A stretch of 32,707 nucleotides of DNA, taken from an uncultured Eubacteriales bacterium (lineage in GTDB: Bacteria; Bacillota; Clostridia; Oscillospirales; Butyricicoccaceae). The notes below the pieces were generated by a model that worked only from the letters and a program-made list of their open reading frames with translations, made no database searches and was not told the origin of the DNA. The stretch covers positions 1 through 32,707 of the forward strand of contig CAJUGU010000029.1 of assembly GCA_910586105.1 (NCBI GenBank). Direction: 5' to 3'. The position numbers were made by a program, and so were the translations under genes. Shown here one piece after another: positions 1-7,423 of the stretch (positions within the stretch are counted from its first letter, which is position 1; each line of letters begins with the position of its first letter).

Positions 1-52
1 TATTATGAGACCAGAGAAATCACCTTATCGTTGGAAGGAGGTGTCTAAGGCC

Positions 53-295
53 ATGGCCAAAGGCGGCGAGCTTGACATTCGCTCTCGTACACAAAAATTA
101 CAGCGTCCTTTACAGAAGGAGGTGGATGTCATTACCGACTGGGAATTGACCAACATGCTGATCGACAACTATATGAATTTGCAGCGGATTAAAGCGGCTT
201 CTGATAAAGAAAAAGAAGTCGAGTATCAAATCAAAACTGTAAAGGCAAAGTTGGAAGCAAGTGGCATTGTGACCGAAGATTTGGATATTCACTAA
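53..295 (+). CDS. small phage-like helical protein, function unknown
   Basis: An 80-residue, charged, mostly helical protein. I place the start at the ATG at 53 because a GGAAGGAG ribosome binding site ends 12 bases upstream. The reading frame is open back to an ATG at position 5, but that start has no visible binding site. The second half is Lys/Glu-rich with heptad-like spacing, consistent with a short coiled coil. No enzyme motif is visible. It is followed by a clear terminator and then by a holin-like gene, excisionase and integrase, so it is probably the last gene of a phage-derived transcription unit continuing to the left of the window. I do not recognise the family. Confidence 0.6.
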   Translation: MAKGGELDIRSRTQKLQRPLQKEVDVITDWELTNMLIDNYMNLQRIKAASDKEKEVEYQIKTVKAKLEASGIVTEDLDIH

Positions 296-306
296 ATCCA
301 AAATGA

Positions 307-343
307 AGAGGGGTTCGCGGAAACGCGGGCTCTTTCTTTTTTA
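307..343 (+). terminator. intrinsic terminator
   Basis: A GC-rich stem with several G-T wobble pairs closes on a GAAA tetraloop (loop 320-323). It is followed by a T-rich run (332-342). It lies 12 bases after the stop of the preceding small gene and ends its transcript. Confidence 0.8.
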
Positions 344-397
344 TGTCTTGGAGACGTGTATTGCTTTGCCCAAAATCTAAAAAAGGAGTGATTCAAA

Positions 398-703
398 ATG
401 GAAAATATTCTGAATTGGTCTGCTGTTATCAGCATCATCGGTGTACTGGCGGTGCTGACCAACATTATTACCCAAGTCCTCAAAAAAGTTACTTGGGACA
501 AACTGCCGACGAATATTCTGGCGATTATTGTCGCCATGACGCTCACGTTGACGGCGTTCTTTGCTTACTGCCAGATGGAAGCCATCACAGTGGTCTGGTA
601 TATGGTCATCGCCGCTGTTGTTCTGGGCTTTCTGGTTTCGTATGCAGCAATGTTCGGTTTCGACAAGCTGAATGAAGCTCTGACTCAAATCGGTAAACAG
701 TAA
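398..703 (+). CDS. holin-like small membrane protein
   Basis: A 101-residue protein with about three predicted membrane segments (roughly residues 7-27, 37-58 and 63-86). It has a short charged turn (KKVTWDK) after the first and a charged C-terminal tail. Size and topology match phage holins and the small holin-like proteins found beside endolysin genes. An AAAGGAG binding site sits 8 bases before the ATG, and a strong terminator follows directly. No endolysin gene lies next to it inside the window; the next genes are excisionase and integrase. The holin role is therefore inferred from topology and phage-like context only. Confidence 0.6.
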   Translation: MENILNWSAVISIIGVLAVLTNIITQVLKKVTWDKLPTNILAIIVAMTLTLTAFFAYCQMEAITVVWYMVIAAVVLGFLVSYAAMFGFDKLNEALTQIGKQ

Positions 704-710
704 CGAAACA

Positions 711-759
711 AGAACGCCTCGTAGGTTTTAGCCGACCTGCGGGGCGTTCTCTTTGTTTG
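711..759 (+). terminator. intrinsic terminator
   Basis: A 16-bp stem (711-726 with 735-750, two G-T wobbles) encloses an 8-base loop and is followed by a T-rich stretch (751-759). It begins 8 bases after the holin-like gene and separates that unit from the xis-int pair. Confidence 0.85.
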
Positions 760-772
760 AAAGGAGATTTCT

Positions 773-1042
773 ATGGACCGTTTGGATAAACGAAAAATTG
801 AAATGACTAACACGCTGTCAACATATCCAGACTTAATGACGATTGCAGATATCCAGCATCTTTTGCAAATCGGACGTACAAAGGCCTACCAACTCGTCCA
901 TTCGGGGGAGTTACAATGCATCCGAATCGGGCGTTTGGTGCGCATCCCCAAAACATATTTACTTGAATATCTTGCCGAAAGCTGTTATACTATACCTCAA
1001 ACAGCGGGCAAGCCGTCGCACTTAAAGGAGGTCTCAAAATGA
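773..1042 (+). CDS. excisionase-like helix-turn-helix DNA-binding protein
   Basis: An 89-residue protein with the MerR-like/excisionase fold seen in Xis proteins. The helix-turn-helix runs from about residue 22 (LMTIADIQHLLQIGRTKAYQ), followed by a wing and the typical IRIGRLVRIPKTYLLEYL segment. The first ATG has a GAAAGGAG binding site. A second ATG ten codons later is possible but has no site. The stop overlaps the integrase start (ATGA at 1039-1042), so the two are translated as a coupled pair. In such pairs the Xis protein bends DNA at the attachment site and biases the integrase towards excision. Function is assigned from fold and context. Confidence 0.85.
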   Translation: MDRLDKRKIEMTNTLSTYPDLMTIADIQHLLQIGRTKAYQLVHSGELQCIRIGRLVRIPKTYLLEYLAESCYTIPQTAGKPSHLKEVSK

Positions 1043-2205
1043 AGGTTACGGCTAGCCTGTACGAAAAAAATGGCAAATACCATGTTTCGCTTTCATGGAT
1101 GGAAAATGGCACGAGGAAGCGCAAAAGCATAGCATTGGGATTAGACATAAAAGGTAATAAACGCGTCGCCAATAAGCGTATGGAAGAACTGCGGCAAAAT
1201 TTAGAGGACGAGCTTGCAGAATACACCGAACGCGTTTTGTTCTCCGACTACCTGATGCACTGGCTCGACAGTATACGTTTTTCAATCGCCGATACCACTT
1301 ACATCGAATACCGCGCGCAAATCAAAAACCGGATCGCTCCGTGGTTTGCAGAGCGCAAGATCGCTCTAGCCGACCTGAAAGCACATCAGATCCAGGACTT
1401 TTATCAGTACAAACTCAGCCATGATAAGGTCAGCGCCAATACGGTACACCGCTATCATGCATGTATCAGGAAGTCTTTACAGGATGCTTTCAAGCTCGAC
1501 CGAATCGCGGAAAACCCTGCGGACAAGGTCACGCTGCCCAAAGTAAAACGGTATAAAGCCGATTTTCTGAACAGCAAAGAGTTACGGCGCGTTCTCGAAA
1601 TATTCAAGGGGACTGCCGTCGAAACGCCTGTATTCCTTACAGCGTGGTATGGTCTGCGGCGCGGTGAAGTGCTTGGGCTGCGGTGGTCAGATGTAGATTT
1701 TACCGCAAAGACCATCAGCGTGAATGGCTCTATCACCGACCGCGGCGAAGCGTCAAAAAAACAAAGCCTGCGATACAAGGAAACAAAGACGGAAGCAAGT
1801 ATCCGTACCTTCCCGCTTTTGCCAGAAGTCGAAAGCTATTTGCGTGAAGTCGCGTTAAAGCAAGCCGAAAACAGGCTGCTATGCGGAGAGTGCTATAATC
1901 AGGATTGGAGCGCCTATATTTGTGTGGATACCGATGGCGATTTACTGACCCCGGATCGATTGACTCGTGCGTTTCCACGAATCTGTGAGCAAAACGGCTT
2001 ACGGCACGTAACGTTCCACGCGCTGCGTCATTCATGCGCTTCCCTGCTGCTCGAAAATGGGGCAAGCATGAAAGAGACGCAGGACTGGCTGGGACATGCA
2101 AGTTTTCGGACAACCGCGAACATTTATGCGCACGTAACGGAGGGCAGCAAAGAAAAATTGGCACGCTCCCTTTCAAGTGTACTTTTTCGGAGCGCCGCAC
2201 CTTGA
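1039..2205 (+). CDS. int: site-specific tyrosine recombinase (phage-type integrase)
   Basis: A 388-residue integrase of typical length. The N-terminal region (about 1-60) resembles an arm-type DNA-binding domain, residues about 65-165 form the SAM-like core-binding domain, and the catalytic domain follows. The catalytic set is complete: Arg207 in GLRRGE, a probable beta-hairpin Lys250, His327-x-x-Arg330 in HALRH, His353 in WLGHAS, and the nucleophile Tyr363 in ANIYAHV. It should cut and rejoin attP/attB-type sites to integrate and, with the upstream excisionase, excise the element. The start is set by the ATGA overlap and a preceding AAAGGAGG site. The gene reads outward to the element end, so the attachment site should lie just downstream. 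It looks intact and active. Confidence 0.95.
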   Translation: MKVTASLYEKNGKYHVSLSWMENGTRKRKSIALGLDIKGNKRVANKRMEELRQNLEDELAEYTERVLFSDYLMHWLDSIRFSIADTTYIEYRAQIKNRIAPWFAERKIALADLKAHQIQDFYQYKLSHDKVSANTVHRYHACIRKSLQDAFKLDRIAENPADKVTLPKVKRYKADFLNSKELRRVLEIFKGTAVETPVFLTAWYGLRRGEVLGLRWSDVDFTAKTISVNGSITDRGEASKKQSLRYKETKTEASIRTFPLLPEVESYLREVALKQAENRLLCGECYNQDWSAYICVDTDGDLLTPDRLTRAFPRICEQNGLRHVTFHALRHSCASLLLENGASMKETQDWLGHASFRTTANIYAHVTEGSKEKLARSLSSVLFRSAAP

Positions 2206-2215
2206 AGTTTGGAAA

Positions 2216-2237
2216 TTTGACAGATGTTTGACAGACG
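2216..2237 (+). repeat. tandem 11-bp repeat next to integrase, possible att/arm site
   Basis: TTTGACAGATG (2216-2226) is followed directly by TTTGACAGACG (2227-2237), identical except at one position. It lies 11 bases after the integrase stop, where arm-type binding sites or an attachment core are usually found. The role is inferred from position only. Confidence 0.4.
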
Positions 2238-2275
2238 CCAAAATCCTTACTCAACATTACACCCCTTAAAAGTTG

Positions 2276-2310
2276 AAAAAAAACGCCGATTTTTAAAAAA
2301 TCAGCGGTTT
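2276..2310 (-). terminator. intrinsic terminator of the three-gene cassette
   Basis: An AT-rich hairpin (AAACGCCGATTTTT pairing with AAAAAATCAGCGGTTT, one wobble and a small bulge) is followed on the - strand by a run of eight Ts. It lies about 110 bases beyond the stop of the nuclease-like gene and is oriented to end that transcript. It also lies between that cassette and the integrase gene. Confidence 0.75.
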
Positions 2311-2421
2311 AGAAGTGTCATATCCCAACACTATAGATGCACGAACTTTCCAAGACGGTTTCGATATGTTTTATACCAATCTGTAAATAGAAGCTTTCAT
2401 TGACTACTACAGAAAAAGTTA

Positions 2422-3129
2422 CTACTCATGAATATAACCATTTGGGCGGAAAGAAATCTCAGCAGGGTGTGGGGTGATGAATTCATCGATGCTCGTATCA
2501 TACCGTAGAGCCTTTAGCTTTCCTTCAACAATTTCCAAAAAATTATGTCCCTCCAAAATCGACTTAAAATCCATATAGGAAAAATCGATGATAGCAATAC
2601 GCTCATCTATCTTTTCTCGCTGAAGATATATCTTTCTTACTAAGCCAGAGCCATCAGCCCATCCTTTTCCAGAAATACCCCGATAAGAGAACAGGATACC
2701 AGTATTCATACATGTAGTCTGCAGAAGGCTGTAGAACTTACCAACATATGTTACACCAATGGTTCCACCATAGTTCTTGCATTCGCCTAAAAATTCAGTC
2801 AGCCTAGCAGGTATTAAATTCAACGCACCTAAAACCTTACCGATTCCCTCAAGTTCTATTATTTCGTCAATCTCATTCGTTGCAGTCCGGACGTTCTTGG
2901 AAACCCTGAATATCCCACCTGAAGCGTTCAGTAAAAACGCAACCAGTTCTTCCAGAGCATCACCCTTCTCTTTCGTTGTAGCATTGCAATTATTAGCTTG
3001 CTGAAAACGCTCCAAGAGCGATGCATACTGCTGTCGCTGTTCTTCATCCAGCTTGCAAATCTCATTATAGTTAAGCTGAGTCGGCGACATCTCCAGAAGT
3101 TCCCGAAGTGAAATATCATCTCTCATCAT
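2422..3129 (-). CDS. PD-(D/E)xK (Mrr-like) restriction endonuclease-like protein
   Basis: A 235-residue protein. Visible nuclease-fold elements, in order: an acidic helix GDALEELVAFLL (Glu60/Glu61), NEIDEI (Asp88), then LGECKNY with the E-x-K pair Glu116 and Lys118. This order matches the core of PD-(D/E)xK nucleases such as the Mrr/restriction endonuclease families, which cut DNA with a metal ion. The frame is open further upstream, but I choose the ATG at 3129, with an AAGG site 7 bases before it. This overlaps the end of the winged-helix/zinc-ribbon gene by 14 bases, as in coupled operon genes. It is the last gene of the cassette. Nuclease activity is inferred from the motif; I cannot name the exact family or any partner function. 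Confidence 0.65.
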   Translation of the reverse strand: MMRDDISLRELLEMSPTQLNYNEICKLDEEQRQQYASLLERFQQANNCNATTKEKGDALEELVAFLLNASGGIFRVSKNVRTATNEIDEIIELEGIGKVLGALNLIPARLTEFLGECKNYGGTIGVTYVGKFYSLLQTTCMNTGILFSYRGISGKGWADGSGLVRKIYLQREKIDERIAIIDFSYMDFKSILEGHNFLEIVEGKLKALRYDTSIDEFITPHPAEISFRPNGYIHE

Positions 3130-3499
3130 ATAGCGCCTTATAAATCTTGATCGTATTTTCGAGTGTCTGCATGGTCTCCCCGCAATTCTCACACTCGAAA
3201 GTCTCCGGCAATTCGTTGAATCTTCGCACCTGCCCCATCATCCTCTGGCAATGCCCACAGCACATTTCGTACCAGCTTTCGACAAAACCACATTGCTCCA
3301 GTTCAGACAACAGTTTGTAGACATCTATGATATCCATGCCTGTATTTCGCTTGACTGTACCTGGGTATATCCAGCACTTAGAGGGCTTCGACGAATACAT
3401 CGAAAGCAGGTTGATTACTTTAGCGTTAATTTCAGGAGAATACGAAAAATCATTGTTGAGGATTTCGCCTAACCTCATCAATATATCGCACGACATCAT
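3116..3499 (-). CDS. winged-helix plus zinc-ribbon protein, unknown function
   Basis: A 127-residue protein. Residues about 44-78 look like a winged helix (TVKRNTGMDIIDVYKLLSEL followed by ECGFVES-like wing residues). A four-cysteine motif follows: CCGHC (80-84) and CENC (103-106), consistent with a small zinc ribbon. The start has a GGAGAGG site 5 bases upstream and lies 50 bases inside the end of the upstream gene. Its own end overlaps the nuclease-like gene. The tight overlaps suggest the three products are made in fixed proportion. A DNA-binding or sensing role is plausible but not shown. I do not recognise a named family. Confidence 0.65.
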   Translation of the reverse strand: MMSCDILMRLGEILNNDFSYSPEINAKVINLLSMYSSKPSKCWIYPGTVKRNTGMDIIDVYKLLSELEQCGFVESWYEMCCGHCQRMMGQVRRFNELPETFECENCGETMQTLENTIKIYKALYDER

Positions 3500-4514
3500 T
3501 CATCCTCTCCATTCCTATCAATGCGTTGTTGAAGTAGTGCTGTAATAGACAATAATTCTTTTGACAGTAATTAAACGTAAATTTAACCTGGATGGATCTG
3601 GTTTTGATCTCCTTCTCCCAAAGCACCTCAATCCAAGGATAGTCCGAAGTCACTTCCTTTTCATAGATGAACTGATTGAAAGCGTCCTTCAGAACCGGAA
3701 CTTTTTCAAACTCTCCTTCATACTCTGTAAGTAAATTTCTAAGTTCTCCAATAAACGGAAGGACATATTCCTCATTATTGCCTGCATCAAGTTGCGCATA
3801 TGAACCATTCGACATCTTCATCGTTTGGGCAATCAAACGGACATTACCCGTTGCATGTTGCAGCTGCTGTCTGAGAAAGTCCAGATCCAACGGTATCAGC
3901 TCGAAACCATACTGTTCTCTGATAAAACAGCATATTTCATCCGTAAGGAGCGCGTAAAAACTGTCTGTGTTTTCCATGAAAAACCGTTTCAAAGCATCGA
4001 ATCTGAACTCAATAATCCGCGCCTTTTTATGGAATGCCACTACGATAGGATATCTTGTAAACATCTCCTCAGCTGTTTGAGGATGAATAGCCTCGAATTT
4101 ACGATTGAACTTCAGCAATGCGATACAGTCATCCATATTCATGAACTGAGGCATTTCAATACTGTTATAAAGCGGAGCATGCTCATGTTTGAAAGATTCA
4201 GCATTCCCCTCAATAGCAACAAGGAAATCCTCAAAACGCTCAACGGAAAACAGAACTGAATACTTGTAATCCTTCAGGAACTCCCACTCCTCCAAGACAG
4301 CGAGGCTTGCAGGATTTTCTTCAATGCACCTTGTAAGCTGATTGTTCAGCTCCAGACCGGAGATATTGACTGCATTGGGCGCATCCATACTTATTTGTAG
4401 ATCGTTGCAGGCGATTTTTCTCTCAAGAAAGATCTTTCGAATATGATTTCTATGCTTAAGAGGATAGTTTGTAAGAGTCGCCGCCGCATACTTCTGATAA
4501 TCCACAGTCTCCAT
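3450..4514 (-). CDS. uncharacterised 354-residue protein, first gene of cassette
   Basis: A soluble, mixed alpha/beta protein with no transmembrane segments and no motif I recognise: no Walker boxes, no nuclease or helicase signatures. The frame is open upstream to 4586, but I start at the ATG at 4514 because GGAGAG lies 6 bases before it and a good promoter lies just upstream (4551-4579). The longer version would begin inside that promoter. Features worth noting are an aromatic- and charge-rich middle (EFRFDALKRFF at about 195) and a basic C-terminus (EVRRNPQQ). It heads a cassette with a zinc-ribbon/winged-helix protein and a nuclease-like protein, so it may be the sensor or target-recognition part. 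That is inference. Confidence 0.6.
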   Translation of the reverse strand: METVDYQKYAAATLTNYPLKHRNHIRKIFLERKIACNDLQISMDAPNAVNISGLELNNQLTRCIEENPASLAVLEEWEFLKDYKYSVLFSVERFEDFLVAIEGNAESFKHEHAPLYNSIEMPQFMNMDDCIALLKFNRKFEAIHPQTAEEMFTRYPIVVAFHKKARIIEFRFDALKRFFMENTDSFYALLTDEICCFIREQYGFELIPLDLDFLRQQLQHATGNVRLIAQTMKMSNGSYAQLDAGNNEEYVLPFIGELRNLLTEYEGEFEKVPVLKDAFNQFIYEKEVTSDYPWIEVLWEKEIKTRSIQVKFTFNYCQKNYCLLQHYFNNALIGMERMNDVVRYIDEVRRNPQQ

Positions 4515-4550
4515 AGTCTGCTCTCCATTCCATATGTTTATACATAATAT

Positions 4551-4579
4551 ATGATACCATATGTCTGTTCCAATTGCAA
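4551..4579 (-). promoter_or_regulatory. sigma-A-type promoter of the three-gene cassette
   Basis: On the - strand TTGCAA (4579-4574) and TATCAT (4556-4551) are separated by 17 bases. The expected start of transcription is about 30 bases before the ATG at 4514. This gives the cassette its own promoter, separate from the DUF1016-like gene upstream. Confidence 0.65.
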
Positions 4580-4605
4580 CATTCATTTTCCGAAAAATCC
4601 AGAAG

Positions 4606-5235
4606 TTAACTGCTGTTAGTATTCACCTGATGTAAGATTAACTTCTGAACGTGAGGACTATCAGCCATACCTATTAGCAGTTGCAATGCGGAAACAAAAA
4701 CCTCCAGCATTTTACAACCAATTCTACAATTTGCACATTTGCCACTTGTTGCATCGGGTTGTCGTTGATTTTTTGTGATATTGGTATCTGGAATATCTGA
4801 CGCCGCAGATTCTTGCTCAGCTGGATTTAAATGTGCTTCCGTTGCAATCTTGCGCATCAGTTCCAACTTCGACCAGCCAAACCTCTGAGCCGCATTGATA
4901 TACCATTCACGCTCTGCGGCAGTCAGATTCGCTTCGAAAATCACGATGTTCTGTGTCCAACCGAGACGCATTGCCTTAATCAGTGCGCTCGGCTGCTTTC
5001 TATATGTACGGTAAAACGCCCGCATCCGGCGCAGGCTGCGGGGAGAAAAGCCGCGCAAATCCGGATACTGTTCTGCCACATATTTCGCGACGAGAGCCAC
5101 AGCTCCCGTTTCCGGCTGACGGTCAAGCAGCTTCCCAAGCTGGAAATACAGATTCAATTTCGGGATCTTCCGTTCAAGCATCCGATCAACAGACGTAAAT
5201 AAAATGCTGTAATTCTCCATTTTTTGTGTATTCAT
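4606..5235 (-). CDS. DUF1016 N-terminal (YhcG-N-like) protein
   Basis: A 209-residue protein. Residues about 25-145 match the N-terminal domain of the YhcG/DUF1016 family: GFSPRSLRRMRAFYRTY, a tryptophan-containing LGWTQNIVIF and REWYINAAQRFGWSKLELMR. The usual C-terminal PD-(D/E)xK nuclease domain of YhcG is absent. Instead there is a short tail with a cysteine cluster (CANCRIGC) that might bind metal. Stand-alone DUF1016-N proteins are common on clostridial mobile elements and probably bind DNA. The start has a GGAAGGAG site. It follows the recombinase genes after a strong hairpin, in the same orientation. Family assignment is good; function is unknown. Confidence 0.75.
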   Translation of the reverse strand: MNTQKMENYSILFTSVDRMLERKIPKLNLYFQLGKLLDRQPETGAVALVAKYVAEQYPDLRGFSPRSLRRMRAFYRTYRKQPSALIKAMRLGWTQNIVIFEANLTAAEREWYINAAQRFGWSKLELMRKIATEAHLNPAEQESAASDIPDTNITKNQRQPDATSGKCANCRIGCKMLEVFVSALQLLIGMADSPHVQKLILHQVNTNSS

Positions 5236-5265
5236 ATGTTTCTCCTTCCTGATTTTTCATCCAGA

Positions 5266-5306
5266 GCAAAGAAAAACATGGAAAATCTCACCATGTTTTT
5301 CTTTGC
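5266..5306 (-). terminator. perfect 16-bp hairpin, probable terminator
   Basis: GCAAAGAAAAACATGG (5266-5281) pairs perfectly with 5291-5306 around a 9-base loop. Read on the - strand, the second arm is T-rich (GTTTTTCTTTGC), as in intrinsic terminators whose T run is part of the stem. It lies between the last recombinase gene and the DUF1016-like gene. Confidence 0.6.
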
Positions 5307-5351
5307 CTTGAATCGTGCTTTAGATGTTCTGATGCGGGGCAGCACTACAAA

Positions 5352-5744
5352 TTATCTGTGATGTTCACCCTTCACCATCTGCGTCTTCATAGCTTCTATC
5401 AAACAGTGCAGATACTCTATGTGGGGCTGTGGGACTGTGCCATCCGCACATATGGCCTCCACGTTCTGCTCTTTCAGCCAGCGCAGGTACTCAGCCGTTT
5501 TGAATGTATCCCGCCCCAGACGTGTCAGGTTCCAAATCAGCAGTACATTTACTTTGCCGCTTGCCGCTATCTCGGCGACCTCTTGCAGCCCTTTGCGGTT
5601 GTAGTCAATCCCAGTGCTGCATTCAGCAACCGTCCGCTCGATCTGAAAACCATGTTCTTTTGCATAAGCTTTCAGCCGTGCTTTTTGCCAATCCAAGGTG
5701 AGCATATCATTATGTGCAACCCTGCAATAAAGTATCGCTTTCAT
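5352..5744 (-). CDS. small resolvase-domain protein lacking the catalytic serine
   Basis: A 130-residue protein consisting only of a serine-recombinase N-terminal domain. It keeps YCRV at the start, a conserved helix (DWQKARLKAYAKEHGF) and the LTRLGRD motif containing the usual catalytic arginines. The position that should hold the nucleophile serine (RVS) reads RVA: Ala10. It also lacks the recombinase and zinc-ribbon domains. It therefore cannot cut DNA by the known mechanism. It could modulate the two full recombinases next to it by forming mixed dimers, or it may be decaying. Against simple decay, the frame is intact and an AAAGGAG site precedes the ATG. It lies 34 bases after the neighbouring large recombinase gene, same strand. 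Confidence 0.8.
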   Translation of the reverse strand: MKAILYCRVAHNDMLTLDWQKARLKAYAKEHGFQIERTVAECSTGIDYNRKGLQEVAEIAASGKVNVLLIWNLTRLGRDTFKTAEYLRWLKEQNVEAICADGTVPQPHIEYLHCLIEAMKTQMVKGEHHR

Positions 5745-5778
5745 TTCAAAATCTCCTTTTTCTGTACTTTAACCGTTT

Positions 5779-7416
5779 TTAATTCAGTTGTTTAGGCATT
5801 AAGATATCCTGCTCGATTTCGATCCCTCCACGCAGATAAACTACAATTTTGTTTGCGGATACAACCTTGACTGTATCGACCAGCTGGCGAATGAGCGTTT
5901 CATCCCATTCGATTTTCTCCGCCTGCCCACACTCCATTGCGGAAGCGGCATCCTCAATACGGTGGGCGGCTGCGGCATTACTCCTGCACTGTTCTTCCAG
6001 AAAAACTCGCTTTTCCTTCAGCTTCGCTGCCTCGTCCATGATAGATTTCAGCTGTGGTGCATATTTTTGTGCGTCGCCTTCCTGTGCAGCATGCATGACC
6101 AGTTCCTGTGTCTGCTGGTCGAGCACTTGCAGGCGGCGTTCAATATCGGCAAGGCTCATGCTCTCGCCGGGGAGCGGGATCAGCTCACGCTCCATGACAC
6201 TTGCGATCCGCTGGACAAGTTCATCCTTATCGCTCATCACCGAATTGACTGCATCCAGAATCGCCTGTTTGAGCGGCGCTTCATCCAGCGTCGGGGAGTC
6301 ATGGCAGTATTTTGTGCCGTAGTCGAGACGGCTTACACATCGCCACACGATGCGTTTCTCTCCCTTGCGTGCCCAAGTGCATCTGCGGTAGAGCGTGCCG
6401 CACTCGCCGCACACCAGCCGCTCAGACAGGGCATATTTGCTGGCGTAGGAGGTCAGCCCGGTCGGGGCGCACTTTCGCGAAGGGCTTTTCGCGGCTTTCC
6501 GGCGTGCCATTTCCGCCTGCGCCGCATCATATGTCCTGCGGTCCACGATAGCTTCATGATGGTTGCGTACCAGATACATCGGAAGCTGTCCGGTATTCCG
6601 GATCGTTTTCCGGCTGATGCAGTCGCTTCGGAAGGTCTTTTGCAGGAGTACATCTCCACAATATTTCTCACTGGTCAGGATTCCACGGATCGCCGTGATC
6701 GTCCATTCTTTTTCACCGGCAGCGTTCAGAACCCCCTCCGATTCCAACGCGTCTTTGATCATCCGAAGGCTTGCGCCTGTGAGAAATTGCTCGTAAATCC
6801 GTCTGACCACCTCGGCCTGTGCTGGAATGACCTTGGGATTTCCGTCTTCGCCACGCTCGAAGGCATATAACTTTTTGTACTGGAAGGCTGCTTTCCCTTC
6901 CCGCATAGCCTGCCGTTTGCCCCATCGGACGTTCGCGCTGATGCTTTCGCTTTCCGCCTGCGCGAAGGCCCCCATCATTGTAATGAGAATCTCGCTGTCG
7001 GTTTCAAGCGTATTGATATTTTCCTTCTCGAAAATTACCGCAATCCCCTGTTCTTTGAGAATCCGGATATAGTTCAGGCAGTCAACCGTATTTCTGGCGA
7101 AGCGGGAGATGGATTTTGTCAGGATGATATCAATCTTCCGGTTTTTGCACTGACGGATCATTTTCATAAACTCCGGACGCTTGCGTGCTGACGTGCCCGT
7201 TAAACCCCCATCCGCGAAAATCCCTGCCATTGTCCACTCCCGATTTCCCATGATTTTATCCGTGTAATAGGCTTGCTGGGCTTCATAGCTGGTAAGCTGT
7301 TCTTCATCATCTGTAGATACCCTGCAATACGCAGCGACCCGAAGCTGTCGGCGCACAGCCTGTGCCTGCCCACGCGTTGGCTGTATCGTGATGACTTGCG
7401 GAGCAGTACCCGTCAT
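5779..7416 (-). CDS. large serine recombinase
   Basis: A 545-residue recombinase with all expected parts. The catalytic domain has nucleophile Ser34 (YCRVSTDDE), GGLTGTSARKRPEF and SRFARN (Arg105/Arg108). It is followed by the recombinase domain (about 175-300), a zinc beta-ribbon with Cys336, Cys339, Cys360 and Cys371, and a coiled-coil C-terminal half. These enzymes integrate and excise mobile elements by double-strand exchange between attP and attB. A GAAGG site precedes the ATG. The gene starts 7 bases after the catalytic-domain-less recombinase gene, in one operon with it. It appears intact. Confidence 0.93.
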   Translation of the reverse strand: MTGTAPQVITIQPTRGQAQAVRRQLRVAAYCRVSTDDEEQLTSYEAQQAYYTDKIMGNREWTMAGIFADGGLTGTSARKRPEFMKMIRQCKNRKIDIILTKSISRFARNTVDCLNYIRILKEQGIAVIFEKENINTLETDSEILITMMGAFAQAESESISANVRWGKRQAMREGKAAFQYKKLYAFERGEDGNPKVIPAQAEVVRRIYEQFLTGASLRMIKDALESEGVLNAAGEKEWTITAIRGILTSEKYCGDVLLQKTFRSDCISRKTIRNTGQLPMYLVRNHHEAIVDRRTYDAAQAEMARRKAAKSPSRKCAPTGLTSYASKYALSERLVCGECGTLYRRCTWARKGEKRIVWRCVSRLDYGTKYCHDSPTLDEAPLKQAILDAVNSVMSDKDELVQRIASVMERELIPLPGESMSLADIERRLQVLDQQTQELVMHAAQEGDAQKYAPQLKSIMDEAAKLKEKRVFLEEQCRSNAAAAHRIEDAASAMECGQAEKIEWDETLIRQLVDTVKVVSANKIVVYLRGGIEIEQDILMPKQLN

Positions 7417-7423
7417 TTTTCCT

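Noticed and set aside
2311..2400. A 29-codon coding-looking + strand stretch after the terminator hairpin (ends FQDGFDMFYTNL)
   Set aside because: Could be a gene remnant cut by integration, but it has no start, no binding site and no recognisable family; too short to annotate.
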